From contig CAIUQR010000121.1 in assembly GCA_903901335.1 (NCBI GenBank), forward strand, positions 1 through 64,000: a DNA stretch of 64,000 nucleotides. Direction: 5' to 3'. The notes below the pieces were generated by a model. That model made no database searches. It saw only the letters and a list, made by a program, of their open reading frames with translations, and had not been told where the DNA came from. This DNA is from an uncultured delta proteobacterium (GTDB taxonomy: Bacteria > Desulfobacterota > Desulfobulbia > Desulfobulbales > Desulfocapsaceae). Below are positions 36,166-46,077 of this stretch, in pieces. The position numbers and the translations under genes were made by a program. Within the stretch, counting starts at the first letter, position 1; each line of letters starts with the position of its first letter.

Positions 36166-36537
36166 ATGAAACGATCACGGGCTATTACGCTGACGCTGCT
36201 GGCTACGGCCACGGTATTGTTTACGGCATGCAGCCGAGAGCAGCCAACCAGGCGTGAAATCTATCGAAACAAGGAAAAGTGTGTTCAGGACTGGGGCTCC
36301 GAAGACAAATGCGAGTCGACTACAACCGGTCATTATTACGGCCCGCATTATTTCTGGAACTCCGGGAGGCCGTTTTATTTTCCGCAGGGAGGTGGCGATC
36401 CTGAACCTGCACGGACCGGGCATATGTCGAGCCTGGCACCGGGCGGGCACTCGGCAAACTCGATCAGCTCCATGTCGAGCAGTGTGACGCGGGGCGGGTT
36501 CGGGCACTCCTCCTCGTCCCACAGTTCGGGGTCCTAG
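36166..36537 (+). CDS. DUF1190 lipoprotein (YgiB/YjfM-like)
   Basis: A 123-residue protein with a lipoprotein signal ending VLFTACSRE. The mature part has the DUF1190 pattern, IYRNKEKCVQDWGSEDKC, then a Gly/Ser-rich, low-complexity tail. In enterobacteria this family sits next to glutathionylspermidine synthase-like genes (ygiB-ygiC, yjfM-yjfC). Here the synthase-like gene starts two bases after its stop, so the operon is conserved. The function is unknown; a link to the cell envelope is likely. Confidence 0.82.
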   Translation: MKRSRAITLTLLATATVLFTACSREQPTRREIYRNKEKCVQDWGSEDKCESTTTGHYYGPHYFWNSGRPFYFPQGGGDPEPARTGHMSSLAPGGHSANSISSMSSSVTRGGFGHSSSSHSSGS

Positions 36538-36539
36538 CC

Positions 36540-37676
36540 ATGGAACGCTGCATCGTCCGTAAACGGGATAACTGGAAGCAGAAGTTCGACGAACTCGGCT
36601 TTTCGTTTCACTCCATGGGTGGCGTTTATTGGAATGAGGGCGCCTGCTATGAATTCACAAGCGAAGAGATCGACCATCTGGAAGAGGTGACGGCTGAGTT
36701 GCATGCCCTCTGCCTTCAGGCCGTTGATTATGTGATCGACCGGAATCTCTTCCGGAAGATCGGCATCCCGGAGCGCTGGGGAGCCTATGCAGCCGAGTCG
36801 TGGAAACGGAAAGATCCCTCGCTCTACGGGCGATTCGATTTTTCCTATGACGGCAAAGGCGAGCCCAAGCTCCTTGAGTACAACGCCGACACCCCGACAT
36901 CCCTTGTCGAATCGAGTATTGCCCAGTGGGTCTGGCTTGAGGAGTTGTTTCCGGCCTATGATCAGTTCAACTCCATTCACGAGAAACTGCAGGATGCCTT
37001 TACCGCAGTAAAATCGACACTACCGCAGCAGCAGCCCTTCTATTTTACCTGTGTGCAGGATCATGAAGAAGACTTTGTCACAGTCGAGTACCTGCGCGAT
37101 GTCGCGGTACAGAGCGGTCTGGATGGACGGCATATATTCATTGAAGATATCGGATTCGATGCTGAGGCAAAGCGCTTCTGCGATCAGGATAATAATCCGA
37201 TCGAGTATGTATTCAAGCTCTATCCGTGGGAGTGGCTTCTGGCCGACGAGTTCGGTGAGAATGTCATCAATGGACAAATTCGATTTTTCGAGCCGGCCTG
37301 GAAGATGATCCTTGCGGGCAAGGGTATCCTGCCGCTTCTTTGGGAAATGTCGCCGGGGCACAAGAATCTCCTGCCTTCCTTTTTTGAAGAGGGGAGAATA
37401 ACCGGCGACCTTGTCCGGAAGCCGTTTTTCTCTCGTGAGGGAGCAAACGTTGTGCTCAGGACCGGCGGAAATACCTACGAAGGCACCGATGCACACTATG
37501 GCATTGAAGGCCATGTGTATCAACAGGCGCATCCGCTGCCGGACTTCAACGGCAGCCATGCAGTGATCGGGTCGTGGGTGGTAAACGGGCTTCCGGCAGG
37601 CATTGGTATCCGGGAAGACAGAACGCCCATCACCACAAACTCGAGTCTGTTTGTGCCGCATTACTTTCAACCGTAA
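36540..37676 (+). CDS. Glutathionylspermidine synthase-like ATP-grasp protein (YgiC/YjfC type)
   Basis: A 378-residue protein matching the synthase domain of glutathionylspermidine synthetase. Seen are WGAYAAESWKRKDPSLYGRFD, LLEYNADTPTSLVESS (a Mg/ATP site), EFGENV, LWEMSPGHKNLLPSFF and a C-terminal FSREGANVVLR with VIGSWVVNG. The family ligates a peptide carboxylate to an amine with ATP. E. coli YgiC and YjfC lack the amidase half, as here, and their true substrate is not certain. It is the middle gene of the three-gene operon. Confidence 0.9.
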   Translation: MERCIVRKRDNWKQKFDELGFSFHSMGGVYWNEGACYEFTSEEIDHLEEVTAELHALCLQAVDYVIDRNLFRKIGIPERWGAYAAESWKRKDPSLYGRFDFSYDGKGEPKLLEYNADTPTSLVESSIAQWVWLEELFPAYDQFNSIHEKLQDAFTAVKSTLPQQQPFYFTCVQDHEEDFVTVEYLRDVAVQSGLDGRHIFIEDIGFDAEAKRFCDQDNNPIEYVFKLYPWEWLLADEFGENVINGQIRFFEPAWKMILAGKGILPLLWEMSPGHKNLLPSFFEEGRITGDLVRKPFFSREGANVVLRTGGNTYEGTDAHYGIEGHVYQQAHPLPDFNGSHAVIGSWVVNGLPAGIGIREDRTPITTNSSLFVPHYFQP

Positions 37677-37696
37677 AAAGTTAACGGGAGTCCATC

Positions 37697-38110
37697 ATGG
37701 AAGAAAAAATTGTTGCATCCCTTTTTGGCCTTGGCGCCTTTGGTGTGTATTTCGGAATTTCGATCGGACTGCTGATTTTGTTTGCGGTGCTGTATGCGAT
37801 AATAACACCCTATCATGAACTGAGCCTTATCAGAGAGGGCAACACGGCGGCGGCCTGCAGTTACAGCGGGGCGCTGCTCGGTTTTATCGTTCCGCTGGCC
37901 AGTGCGGTGACGCACAGTGTCGGCCTGCCGGATATGATAATCTGGGGCGTTGTGGCCTTGATCGTTCAGGTGGCGACGTTTTTTGTCGTCAAGCTCATCT
38001 TCCCGTCGATTGTTCAGGACATCCCGCACAATCAGGTGGCCAAGGGAATATTCTTAGGCGCAACATCCCTGACTGTCGGCATTATCAATGCCGCGTGTAT
38101 GACGTATTGA
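37697..38110 (+). CDS. DUF350 membrane protein (YjfL-like)
   Basis: A 137-residue protein with four likely membrane helices (about 13-35, 55-75, 80-100, 112-135). It carries the DUF350 pattern: NTAAACSYSGALLGFIVPLA and KGIFLGATSLTVGIINAACM. It starts 20 bases after the synthase-like gene with GGGAG upstream. The trio lipoprotein/ligase/membrane protein equals E. coli yjfM-yjfC-yjfL and suggests an envelope function. Confidence 0.88.
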   Translation: MEEKIVASLFGLGAFGVYFGISIGLLILFAVLYAIITPYHELSLIREGNTAAACSYSGALLGFIVPLASAVTHSVGLPDMIIWGVVALIVQVATFFVVKLIFPSIVQDIPHNQVAKGIFLGATSLTVGIINAACMTY

Positions 38111-38159
38111 GATACCACAAAAATCTTATCTTCTTACCGGCCGGATCATCGATAATCCA

Positions 38160-38807
38160 TCACCCATTTTCGTCAACAACCATGATACGATGAATCTTGC
38201 AGCCTGATTTCCATAAGGCGTCAAGCATGGCGTCAAGTCCATCCCCCTGGACACGGAGGGTCAGAAGCTGTTGGTTCTCGCTGAAATCGGGATAAACGGC
38301 AACTGATCTGACGACCATATCAAAGTCCTTGAATATCTCAAAGGTTTCATAGAGTTCTCTTGCGGTTTTTCCTACCTGCAGCTCGATCCTGGCCCCGCCT
38401 GCTTCGGCACCCAGGATATCCATGAGCGCCCGGCAGATATCCGACTCGGTTAGAATGCCGATAAGCGTACCCTCATGGGTCACTACCGGCAGACCACCGA
38501 TTTTGTTCTGCCGCATGATATGGGTTACTGTCTCCAGCGGATCCATCGGGCCGGCGGTGATTGGGCTTGCGGTCATAAAGCCCGCAACCGGGATCTGACC
38601 TGCCATGCCTGTGTCGTCCGGGGGCGGGTCAATCGGCTTTGCCTTCATGATATCCGTCCGGGTGATTATTCCGACAAGATTTCTTTCGGTATCCACCACC
38701 GGCAACCGCCGTATCGCATGCTGACGCATCAGGGTGTCCGCCTCGGCCAGGGTCTGTTCCTGGGTGATCACAACAGGGTCCTTGCTCATCCAGAGTTTAA
38801 CAAACAT
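38160..38807 (-). CDS. Double CBS-domain protein with ACT-like C-terminus
   Basis: A 215-residue cytoplasmic protein. Two CBS motifs (about 8-60 and 75-130; AIRRLPVVDTERNLVGIITRTDI and KIGGLPVVTHEGTLIGILTESDI, each longer in the gene) would bind adenosine nucleotides. The C-terminal 70 residues look ACT-like. The start at 38807 is preferred because AGAGGG lies upstream, and a longer start would overlap the neighbouring gene end. It lies 37 bases downstream of FapA and is probably cotranscribed. It may sense energy state; no catalytic part is seen. Confidence 0.85.
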   Translation of the reverse strand: MFVKLWMSKDPVVITQEQTLAEADTLMRQHAIRRLPVVDTERNLVGIITRTDIMKAKPIDPPPDDTGMAGQIPVAGFMTASPITAGPMDPLETVTHIMRQNKIGGLPVVTHEGTLIGILTESDICRALMDILGAEAGGARIELQVGKTARELYETFEIFKDFDMVVRSVAVYPDFSENQQLLTLRVQGDGLDAMLDALWKSGCKIHRIMVVDENG

Positions 38808-38844
38808 ATTACCCTCTTTTTGGGGCGCGCGCTGTCTTAAAAGA

Positions 38845-40533
38845 TCAGAACGGCTCATCCACTATTTTCTTGGTGTTTTTGTCGATTTTGAATCTTTTTT
38901 TGCACTGATTCAGGGCAAGCGTCCGGGTCACATTACCGATACGCAGTTTTGTCCCCTGGAAAATCTGGCCGGAAACGACAATCTCGGCATCGTCATCGAT
39001 GGTAAAGTCCTCAGACATTGAGTCGACGGGAGAGCCGGGGATCAGATTCAGGCAATGCAGTTCCGCCCGCACCTTCGCCAATTCCTGCTCCCAGCCGAGC
39101 ATCTTGACCGACTTCTCGGCCTCCTGCCCGTGCCGCTGCAGCCAGAGGGCAGTCTCCCCCTCCAGTTCAATGACCTTTCTGTGCAGCTCCTGGTAATGCT
39201 GAAAACGTTTCACGTCGGTTCCAACCGTAATACTGGCCGGACTTGCACTGCTGGAACCGATATCCCCGGCAATCAAAGAGCCGCTGCAGACCAGAACGCC
39301 GCCCACGATTTTTGTTTTTTGATCTCCGGTGATATTCCCATCGGCAATGATTGTGCTGTAATAGGAACTCTTTCTGATCAGCACATTGCCGCCGGCGTGG
39401 ACGGTTCCTTTCTCGATGAAGTTGAGGTCCACATCCCCGCGGATGTTGACGTTGGAGGCAGCCCCCACTATTCCTCCTTTCACCACCAGATTGCCGTGGG
39501 AGCTGATGGTGGCCGACTGTACATCCCCGCCGATCAGCACATCCCCGCGGACCGCTACGACAAAATCCTGTTTGACAGAACCACTTATTTCCACGGCATT
39601 TTTTGAATAGATATTGCCGGTGTTGAAGTCGATATCACCTGAAATCGTCTGTTTGGATGAGACCTTGATGGTGTTATCCTTGACGATGGAGACGACACCG
39701 GCCTTTACGGCCCTCACCGTCCTGTCCTCTTCATTATAGAGGGCATCCTCGCTGACTCTGACGGTGATATCGCGGCCTTCTTTTTGCGGGATTGCCTGCC
39801 CGAGGACGGTTTTTCCCGGGACGCCTTTGGTTTCCTTGATTTTTGTCGCGATGAGCTGCCCCTCTTCCACGCTGACAAACATCCGGCGTTCCTTGAAATC
39901 GATGCTCCCGTCCCCCCTGATCTTGCCGGGGACGGACCCCATTTCAATTTCCATACGTAGATGGGCATTGAGACCGTGTATGGGCTGCATGCCATGGGCC
40001 ACGACCAGGTCGGCTACCGGCTGCCGTTCTTTTATTACCCTTTCCAGCTCCTTCTTTAGAAAGCGTTGATCGATCCCCTGCACGACTCCCGCCTCATTCA
40101 ATAAAAGCTCAAGGTCCTCGATCAGAAATTCAGGGGTGCCGCTGACGGGAGGATACAGGGTCAGACAGGCCTTCATCCCATCCTCTGCTACCGTCACCAG
40201 CGGGGTGACGGAAACAGAGACCACCTGCTGGCCGTCCTCTTTCTGCTGGTCAGTATGTGGATAACCGGCAACGGTCGAGAGAACCGATGTGCCACCGGCG
40301 GAGACCTCGCAATTACTGGCTGCAACCAACCGGACTTGCACCCCTTTCTGTTTTTTTGGGGAGCCGGGGGCCGTCTCTGCAGGAGAGACCGGAATCGAGA
40401 CCAGAAGCTGGCCTGGTCGGACAAGCTGGGCGATCTCACAATCCCGCGTTACGTCGCCCTCCTGGAGGCTGACGATTTCCGAGAGAAAGTGGATTTCTAC
40501 AACGGAGTTCCTCTTGCTGTCTTGGACGGTCAT
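38845..40533 (-). CDS. FapA/DUF342 family protein, paralogue 1
   Basis: A 562-residue cytoplasmic protein of the DUF342/FapA family. An N-terminal alpha/beta part (1-230) is followed by a long parallel beta-helix of short repeats (about 240-430; GDIDFNTGNIYSKNAVEISG, GDVLIGGDVQSATISSHGNL, KGGIVGAASNVNIRGDV), then a coiled coil (about 450-500) and a small end domain. Family knowledge: polymer-like scaffold proteins linked in some bacteria to flagella or polarity. A second paralogue is at 61950. No flagellar genes are near either copy. Confidence 0.88.
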   Translation of the reverse strand: MTVQDSKRNSVVEIHFLSEIVSLQEGDVTRDCEIAQLVRPGQLLVSIPVSPAETAPGSPKKQKGVQVRLVAASNCEVSAGGTSVLSTVAGYPHTDQQKEDGQQVVSVSVTPLVTVAEDGMKACLTLYPPVSGTPEFLIEDLELLLNEAGVVQGIDQRFLKKELERVIKERQPVADLVVAHGMQPIHGLNAHLRMEIEMGSVPGKIRGDGSIDFKERRMFVSVEEGQLIATKIKETKGVPGKTVLGQAIPQKEGRDITVRVSEDALYNEEDRTVRAVKAGVVSIVKDNTIKVSSKQTISGDIDFNTGNIYSKNAVEISGSVKQDFVVAVRGDVLIGGDVQSATISSHGNLVVKGGIVGAASNVNIRGDVDLNFIEKGTVHAGGNVLIRKSSYYSTIIADGNITGDQKTKIVGGVLVCSGSLIAGDIGSSSASPASITVGTDVKRFQHYQELHRKVIELEGETALWLQRHGQEAEKSVKMLGWEQELAKVRAELHCLNLIPGSPVDSMSEDFTIDDDAEIVVSGQIFQGTKLRIGNVTRTLALNQCKKRFKIDKNTKKIVDEPF

Positions 40534-40759
40534 TTCTGTTCCCGGGAAGATATTTCAAGTCTTGTCCGTTTTTTTCCGGATCGCTCTTTACCTACAGAAA
40601 ATCGCACATCTATTCATATACCTTTATCTTATACTACTCTTAACCCCCTCGAAAGAATAAATATTTTTTGCAATCATTGAAAAAAAGAGAAACCGGAGAA
40701 ACAGGATAATTTATTTTTCTCTTTTAAAAGCAAATTGTTACTGCATAAACCTTCTTATT

Positions 40760-41314
40760 TCAGGTAGCTAGCTCCTGCCCGAAGGCAAAGGCCGTCGACA
40801 GCGTTTGATCCTGGGACAGGATATCCTCCTTGGTGCGCGTCCCTGTCGCCTGTACCCGGCCGGCCAAAGTAAATCCGAGAAAGGCATAGACCTTTTCCTG
40901 ATAATCAAAATAGGGTTTGAACAGGTTGGGATCAGGATTGCCCTGGGTATAGGCAAAGGCAATCTTTTTCGGCCCGTTCAGGCGGCTTTTATATTCCGGG
41001 GTGAGTAATCGGCAAAGCCTGTCCATAAACACCTTGGTCGTGCCGCTTACCTGCCAGGCATAAATCGGCGAGCCCATCACAATAACGTCACTCTGCTGAA
41101 TGGCCTCGACCGCTCGGTCCATATCATCCTCAATCACGCACTGTCCCGTCGCCCTGCAGGAGCCGCAGCCCCGGCAGTAATTGATCGAAAGCTCAGCCAG
41201 TTTTAAAAACTCCGTCCGGCCTCCGGCCTCATGGGCTCCGGCCAGCACCTGTTTAACCAGTTTTTCGGTATTTCCGTCCTTCCTGGGGCTTCCTTCAATT
41301 CCCAAAATCTTCAT
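40760..41314 (-). CDS. NADPH-dependent FMN reductase / iron-sulfur flavoprotein
   Basis: A 184-residue flavodoxin-fold protein. The FMN phosphate loop is GIEGSPRKDGNT (residues 4-15). A cluster CRGCGSCRATGQC (about 47-59) could bind an Fe-S cluster, as in archaeal iron-sulfur flavoproteins. GSPIYAWQVSG contacts the flavin. AGGAG precedes the ATG at 41314; an upstream in-frame ATG is less likely. It transfers electrons from NAD(P)H or ferredoxin to an unknown acceptor. Confidence 0.88.
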   Translation of the reverse strand: MKILGIEGSPRKDGNTEKLVKQVLAGAHEAGGRTEFLKLAELSINYCRGCGSCRATGQCVIEDDMDRAVEAIQQSDVIVMGSPIYAWQVSGTTKVFMDRLCRLLTPEYKSRLNGPKKIAFAYTQGNPDPNLFKPYFDYQEKVYAFLGFTLAGRVQATGTRTKEDILSQDQTLSTAFAFGQELAT

Positions 41315-41545
41315 GATCTGTTTTCTCCTTTTCTCAATATTTGCTCCCATTGTCCTCAGGCATGTTCCAACCAGCTGTTTTGATAGTTAACCAGGCAACT
41401 CTATGGGAGCAATGTTTCTTTGTCAATCCGTTTTTCAATGGTATAGTCAGGTTGTTCCATTCCTGAATCGAGAAGTGAATACATGAATATGATTCCCTGA
41501 GGGCTGATGACCCAAAGGTCCTCTTTAAAAAAGAATTGGCAGCAG

Positions 41546-42934
41546 ATGGCACTCATTAAACGCGGTGAACTGGCAGCAGTCCTTGACGGGGTGCGGCAGG
41601 GGAAAAAGGAACAGGTGTATCTGTTCTTCGGAGAGCGGTACCTCTGCCGGGAATCGGCCGACCTGCTGCAGAAGACCCTGCTGGAGCAGAACACCGGCGC
41701 GGTCCACCCGATCGACGGCGACCAGGAGGACGCCGGCCAGACCCTGGCCAGGCTGCTGAGCTTCAGTCTGCTGCCCGGACTGCAGATCTACCGGGTTATC
41801 GACAGCCGCCTCTTTCAGTCAAAAGAGACCAACGCCGGTATCTGGGACAAGGCCGTTCAGGAATTCGAGGCCAATCGTCCCGCCCCGGCACTCAGGTATC
41901 TTTTGAACATGCTGAGCTCTGCCTCAGTCTCGCTTGAGAACCGCGAGCCCTTCTCCGAAATGGGTGCCGACCAGTGGCAGACCCTCTTCGGCATCGGAAA
42001 ACCGGCGGGGGACCTTGCCTGGGCCGACAGGCTGGTAAGAGAGGCAGTGCCTCAGTGCTCTCCCAAAGGAGCCACTGCCAATCTGGCCGAAAAGTATATG
42101 GCGGCCTTCGCCAAGGGGCTGCCCGCTCAGAATATCCTGATTCTGAGTGCAGAGGCGGTCGACAAACGCAAACGGCTCTTTACCTATATTAAAGAACACG
42201 GGACGATCATCGACTGTGCCGTCGAAACGGGGGCCGGTTCGGCGGCCCAGAAGGTCCAGAAAGAGGTCCTTCTCGAGATGGTGCAGAAAACCCTGGCTGT
42301 ATTCAAGAAGAAGATCGAACCGAAGGCCATGAATCTCTTCCTGGAACGGGTCGGCTTCCATCCGGTGGCGGTGGTCATGGAGACGGAGAAGCTGGCCCTT
42401 TATGTCGATGGCCGGCCAACTATCACCTGCGATGACCTTGAGGAGATAGTGGGCCGGAGCCGGGAAGATGCGCTGTTCGAGTTGACCGACGCCTTTGGGA
42501 AACGGCAGACCGCCAAGACCCTCGTCACCCTGCATCATCTTCTTGACAACGGCATCCACAGCCTGGCGATCCTGGCCACGATGCGCAATTATCTGCGCCG
42601 GCATTTGATCTTCCGTTCCTTCCAGCTCCGCCCCGCCCCGGCCTGGCGGCAGGGAATGAGCGCCCAGCAGTTCCAGGGAAACTATCTCCCGGCCTTGAAA
42701 GAGCTGGGGGAATGGCCTGACCTGCTGAAGGGACATCCGTATGCACTCTATATGAGTTTCACCAAGGCGGCCGAATTCTCCTGCCCGGTCCTGAAAAAAT
42801 GGCTGGGACTCCTGCTTGAGGCGGAGTTCCGTCTGAAAGGTTCGGCAATCCCGCAGCACATTATTCTGGATGAGCTTTTCCTGACCATGTTGCGAGGAGA
42901 AGGTGAAACTTTCGCTACGTCCCGGACCCTGTAA
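41546..42934 (+). CDS. holA: DNA polymerase III delta subunit
   Basis: A 462-residue clamp-loader wrench subunit that opens the beta clamp. It has the HolA layout: an N-terminal domain starting VYLFFGERYLCRE, a middle AAA+-like region without a working P-loop, and a C-terminal helical domain (ALFELTDAFGKRQTAKTL, HSLAILATMRNYLRRHL). It is longer than E. coli HolA (343), with inserts around residues 95-160. ATG 41546 is chosen because homologous sequence begins there; an ATG at 41507 is possible. The gene stands apart from other replication genes. Confidence 0.88.
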   Translation: MALIKRGELAAVLDGVRQGKKEQVYLFFGERYLCRESADLLQKTLLEQNTGAVHPIDGDQEDAGQTLARLLSFSLLPGLQIYRVIDSRLFQSKETNAGIWDKAVQEFEANRPAPALRYLLNMLSSASVSLENREPFSEMGADQWQTLFGIGKPAGDLAWADRLVREAVPQCSPKGATANLAEKYMAAFAKGLPAQNILILSAEAVDKRKRLFTYIKEHGTIIDCAVETGAGSAAQKVQKEVLLEMVQKTLAVFKKKIEPKAMNLFLERVGFHPVAVVMETEKLALYVDGRPTITCDDLEEIVGRSREDALFELTDAFGKRQTAKTLVTLHHLLDNGIHSLAILATMRNYLRRHLIFRSFQLRPAPAWRQGMSAQQFQGNYLPALKELGEWPDLLKGHPYALYMSFTKAAEFSCPVLKKWLGLLLEAEFRLKGSAIPQHIILDELFLTMLRGEGETFATSRTL

Positions 42935-43111
42935 AAATGCATAGTAGCCGTGTTTGAATCTGTGGTAGAATATTTATACAGATGTAGAGACAGACAGGAG
43001 ACGCGAAAGTATTTACACCAAGATCGATATTGAAAAAGGAAAGTTCGTAACTATTTTACCTGTAAGGCGCGGAACACTGGACAGAAAGCAAACCCTTTGA
43101 AAATCATTATT

Positions 43112-43420
43112 ATGAGCAGCCCCAAAGATCAAGAATCGGTATTCATAAAAGAACGGACTGATACAAAGGAACCTTCGCTTTTCAAGGTCCTGCTTCATAA
43201 TGATGACTATACCTCGATGGAATTCGTGGTTTCCATCCTGGAAAATATTTTCAATAAATCAACAATCGAAGCAACCAGGATCATGTTGAACGTCCATAAT
43301 GAAGGAATCGGGGTGGCAGGTGTTTATACCCAAGAGATCTGCGAGACGAAAATAGCGGTTGTTCATGAGCTGGCGAGGAACAATAGTTTTCCTCTCCGCT
43401 GCTCCATGGAGCCGGCATAA
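43112..43420 (+). CDS. clpS: ClpS adaptor
   Basis: A 102-residue adaptor that delivers N-degron substrates to ClpA. The core reads LFKVLLHNDDYTSMEFVVSI (the N-degron pocket NDD), then MLNVHNEGIGVAGVYTQEICETKI. A TTG at 43097 is an alternative start. It lies 26 bases before clpA, as in many genomes. Confidence 0.94.
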   Translation: MSSPKDQESVFIKERTDTKEPSLFKVLLHNDDYTSMEFVVSILENIFNKSTIEATRIMLNVHNEGIGVAGVYTQEICETKIAVVHELARNNSFPLRCSMEPA

Positions 43421-43446
43421 CGCTAAAAAATAAAGAGTATTCGACT

Positions 43447-45714
43447 ATGCTGAGCAAGACATTGGAAATAGCCCTTATCCGGGCGATCAGAGAAGCGAAA
43501 AGTTACAATCATGAATATGTGACTGTGGAACATATGCTCTACGGGCTTCTCTATGACGAGTTGACCAGATATATCATTCGGGAATGCGGCGGTTCCATCG
43601 AGAGCCTGAAACAGCGTCTGGAGAAGTTCTTCTCGGGAGAGATCCCCCGGCTGTCGGTAAACAGCACCAGCGAACCTTCTCAGACCCTGGCCTTCAACCG
43701 CGTCCTGCAGAGGGCTGTCGCTCATGTGCAGAGTTGCGGCAAACAGGAGGTGGACAGCGGCGATGTTCTTGTCTCGATCTTTGCGGAGGCGGAATCGCAT
43801 GCCGTTTATTTCCTAGGCTCCGAGGGTATCGGCCGGATGGCGGTGGTGAACTTTATCTCCCATGAACTCCCCAACAGTCTGCAGCAGGAACCCTTGCCGA
43901 GACCACCGGAAGGGCCGGAGAAAAAGGAGAAGGGCGCCGACGAAAAAGCCTTGCAGGACTTTACGGTTAATCTGGCCGTCCAGGCGGCCGAAGGGAAGCT
44001 TGACCCCCTGGTCGGCCGCGACCTGGAGATCAGCAGGATTATGCAGGTTCTCTGCCGCCGCAAGAAGAATAATCCGATTCTGGTCGGCGAGCCGGGTGTA
44101 GGCAAGACGGCCATCGCCGAAGGGCTGGCCCTGCGTATCCACCATGACAAGGTGGCCAGAGCGGCCGGAGAAAAGGAGAGGGTACCGGACCTGCTGCAGG
44201 ACGTGGAGATCTATCTCCTCGACCTGGGAGCGCTCGTTGCCGGTACCAAATACCGGGGCGATTTCGAGAAACGGCTGAAAAGCGTCGTTGCCGCGATCGA
44301 AAAGAAGAAAAATGCAATCCTCTTCATCGATGAGATGCATACGATTGTCGGGGCGGGTGCCACGAGCGGCGGCTCGATGGATGCCTCCAATCTGCTGAAG
44401 CCCGCGCTGCAGGCAGGAGTCTTGCGCTGCATCGGCTCAACCACCTATGAAGAATACAAAAACCATATCGAGAAAGACAGGGCGCTGTCCCGGCGTTTCC
44501 AGAAGATCGATATCGAAGAACCGTCGGTTGACGACACCCGGTTGATCCTGCAGGGGCTGCAGTCCCGATATGAGGATCACCATCAGATCAAATATTCGAA
44601 AAAATCGATAGGTGCGATGGCGGAGCTTGCCGACCGGTATATCAACGAGCGGTTCCTGCCGGATAAGGCCATCGACGTAATGGATGAGGTCGGTTCGCTG
44701 TTCCGCCTGGAAGGACGATTGCACAGCATGGTTAAGGTCGGAGACGTGGAAAAGGTGGTCTCCCGGATGGCCCGGATCCCGGCGAAGAGCAGTACCCGCT
44801 CCGAGACCGAATCCCTGAAAGACCTGCCGGGGAGACTGAAGAGCGTGATCTTCGGTCAGGACGAGGCCATCGATGCGGTGGTGGGGGCCGTCAAACGCTC
44901 ACGGGCCGGGCTTGGTAATCCGGATTCCCCGACCGGCTCTTTCGTCTTTGCCGGTCCCACCGGGGTCGGCAAGACCGAGGTGGCGCGGCAGCTGGCCCAG
45001 GCACTTGCGGTCCATTTCGAGCGCCTCGATATGAGCGAGTATATGGAAAAACATGCCGTGGCCCGGCTTATCGGCGCCCCTCCCGGTTATATCGGGTTTG
45101 ATCAGGGCGGCCTTCTGACCGAGGCGATACGGAAGCACCCCTACTCGGTCCTGCTCCTGGACGAGATCGAGAAGGCCCATATGGATATCTACTCCATCCT
45201 CTTGCAGGTCATGGATCACTCGTCGCTCACCGACAACTCCGGGCGAAAGGCGGACTTCCGCAATGTGATCCTGATCATGACCACCAATGCCGGCGCCCGG
45301 GAGATGAGTGCCGCCTCCATCGGTTTCGTCACCGAAGGTGCCAAGAAAGGACAGGCCCAGCAGGCGGTAACCAAGCTCTTTTCGCCGGAGTTCCGCAACC
45401 GGCTCGACGGTATCATCTCGTTTGCCGCCCTGGATACCGCCTCCGTCGAAAAGGTGGTCGACAAGCTGATCGGCGAGCTGCAGGGCCAGCTGGCCGAAAA
45501 GAGGGTGTCCATTGTCCTCAGCACCGAGGCCAGGAGCTGGCTTGCCCGGAAAGGCTACGACCCGATTTATGGCGCCCGGCCGCTCCGGCGGTTGATCATG
45601 AAGGAGATCGGCGATGCCCTGACCGAGGAGATCCTCTTCGGCGAGCTCAGCCACGGTGGCGAGGCGCAGGTGGGTCTGAAGGATGATGAACTGACTTTTG
45701 CATATATCAAGTAA
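43447..45714 (+). CDS. clpA: ATP-dependent unfoldase ClpA
   Basis: A 755-residue AAA+ unfoldase that feeds proteins to ClpP. The N-terminal double-repeat domain (1-145) binds ClpS. AAA module 1 has Walker [10 protein letters not shown] (about 214) and LFIDEMHT. Module 2 has GPTGVGKTE (about 503) and LLDEIEKAH. The C-terminus has the D2-small domain, [14 protein letters not shown]. No clpP lies nearby. The clpS-clpA order supports the assignment over ClpB or ClpC; there is no middle coiled coil. Confidence 0.96.
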   Translation: MLSKTLEIALIRAIREAKSYNHEYVTVEHMLYGLLYDELTRYIIRECGGSIESLKQRLEKFFSGEIPRLSVNSTSEPSQTLAFNRVLQRAVAHVQSCGKQEVDSGDVLVSIFAEAESHAVYFLGSEGIGRMAVVNFISHELPNSLQQEPLPRPPEGPEKKEKGADEKALQDFTVNLAVQAAEGKLDPLVGRDLEISRIMQVLCRRKKNNPILVGEPGVGKTAIAEGLALRIHHDKVARAAGEKERVPDLLQDVEIYLLDLGALVAGTKYRGDFEKRLKSVVAAIEKKKNAILFIDEMHTIVGAGATSGGSMDASNLLKPALQAGVLRCIGSTTYEEYKNHIEKDRALSRRFQKIDIEEPSVDDTRLILQGLQSRYEDHHQIKYSKKSIGAMAELADRYINERFLPDKAIDVMDEVGSLFRLEGRLHSMVKVGDVEKVVSRMARIPAKSSTRSETESLKDLPGRLKSVIFGQDEAIDAVVGAVKRSRAGLGNPDSPTGSFVFAGPTGVGKTEVARQLAQALAVHFERLDMSEYMEKHAVARLIGAPPGYIGFDQGGLLTEAIRKHPYSVLLLDEIEKAHMDIYSILLQVMDHSSLTDNSGRKADFRNVILIMTTNAGAREMSAASIGFVTEGAKKGQAQQAVTKLFSPEFRNRLDGIISFAALDTASVEKVVDKLIGELQGQLAEKRVSIVLSTEARSWLARKGYDPIYGARPLRRLIMKEIGDALTEEILFGELSHGGEAQVGLKDDELTFAYIK

Positions 45715-45729
45715 CTGTAGCATTGCGAC

Positions 45730-45779
45730 CCGGCTCGTTCTGGACTTGTCCAGGGTTGAGCCGGAGCGGGCGATTTTTT
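45730..45779 (+). terminator. Terminator after clpA
   Basis: CCGGCTC (45730-45736) pairs with GAGCCGG (45758-45764), with an inner CTGGA-CTTG-TCCAG stem. A run of six T follows at 45774. Confidence 0.75.
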
Positions 45780-45885
45780 CATCATCTCTAACCATAAAAA
45801 GACCTCTGTAGTTCTCCACAATCCCTTGAGCTTTCTGTTTTTTTTCTATCGATCCAAAAAAAACGACTGCTTTTCTTTTTGCTGC

Positions 45886-45914
45886 TTGTGCTGCTCTGAG
45901 GTATATGCTATATC
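45886..45914 (+). promoter_or_regulatory. Candidate promoter of the PKS transcript
   Basis: TTGTGC (45886-45891), a 17-base spacer, then TATATC (45909-45914). The boxes are imperfect but sit in the only open part of the gap and would give a leader of about 155 bases. Confidence 0.4.
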
Positions 45915-46018
45915 CTTTCCCATGTTTGCAGTGAAGGTTTCATTGCAAGCCCATCAGTATCCCAATGATTAACTGGTAGTTACCCGAAAGAACAGTATCT
46001 GGATCCTCAAAAGATTGG

Positions 46019-46049
46019 CCCGTCTCAAGGCCCATTGAGCGGGTTTTTT
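46019..46049 (+). terminator. Terminator-like hairpin in front of the PKS start
   Basis: CCCG-T-CTCAA (46019-46028) pairs with TTGAG-CGGG (46035-46043) and is followed by six T (46044-46049). It ends 28 bases before the PKS ATG, with the ribosome site AGGAG at 46064. No promoter fits between hairpin and start, so it may act as an attenuator. Confidence 0.7.
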
Positions 46050-46077
46050 CTGTAACTCTTTGCAGGAGCAGCCGGTT

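Larger units (their letters stand above)
45715..46077. other. Leader region of the PKS gene
   Basis: About 360 bases between clpA and the PKS. It holds the clpA terminator (45730), a candidate promoter (45886), and a second terminator-like hairpin (46019) just before the PKS ribosome site. Confidence 0.6.

Noticed and set aside
45922-45972. 16-codon possible leader peptide before the PKS hairpin
   Set aside because: No ribosome site and no run of regulatory codons; not enough to claim an attenuation peptide.
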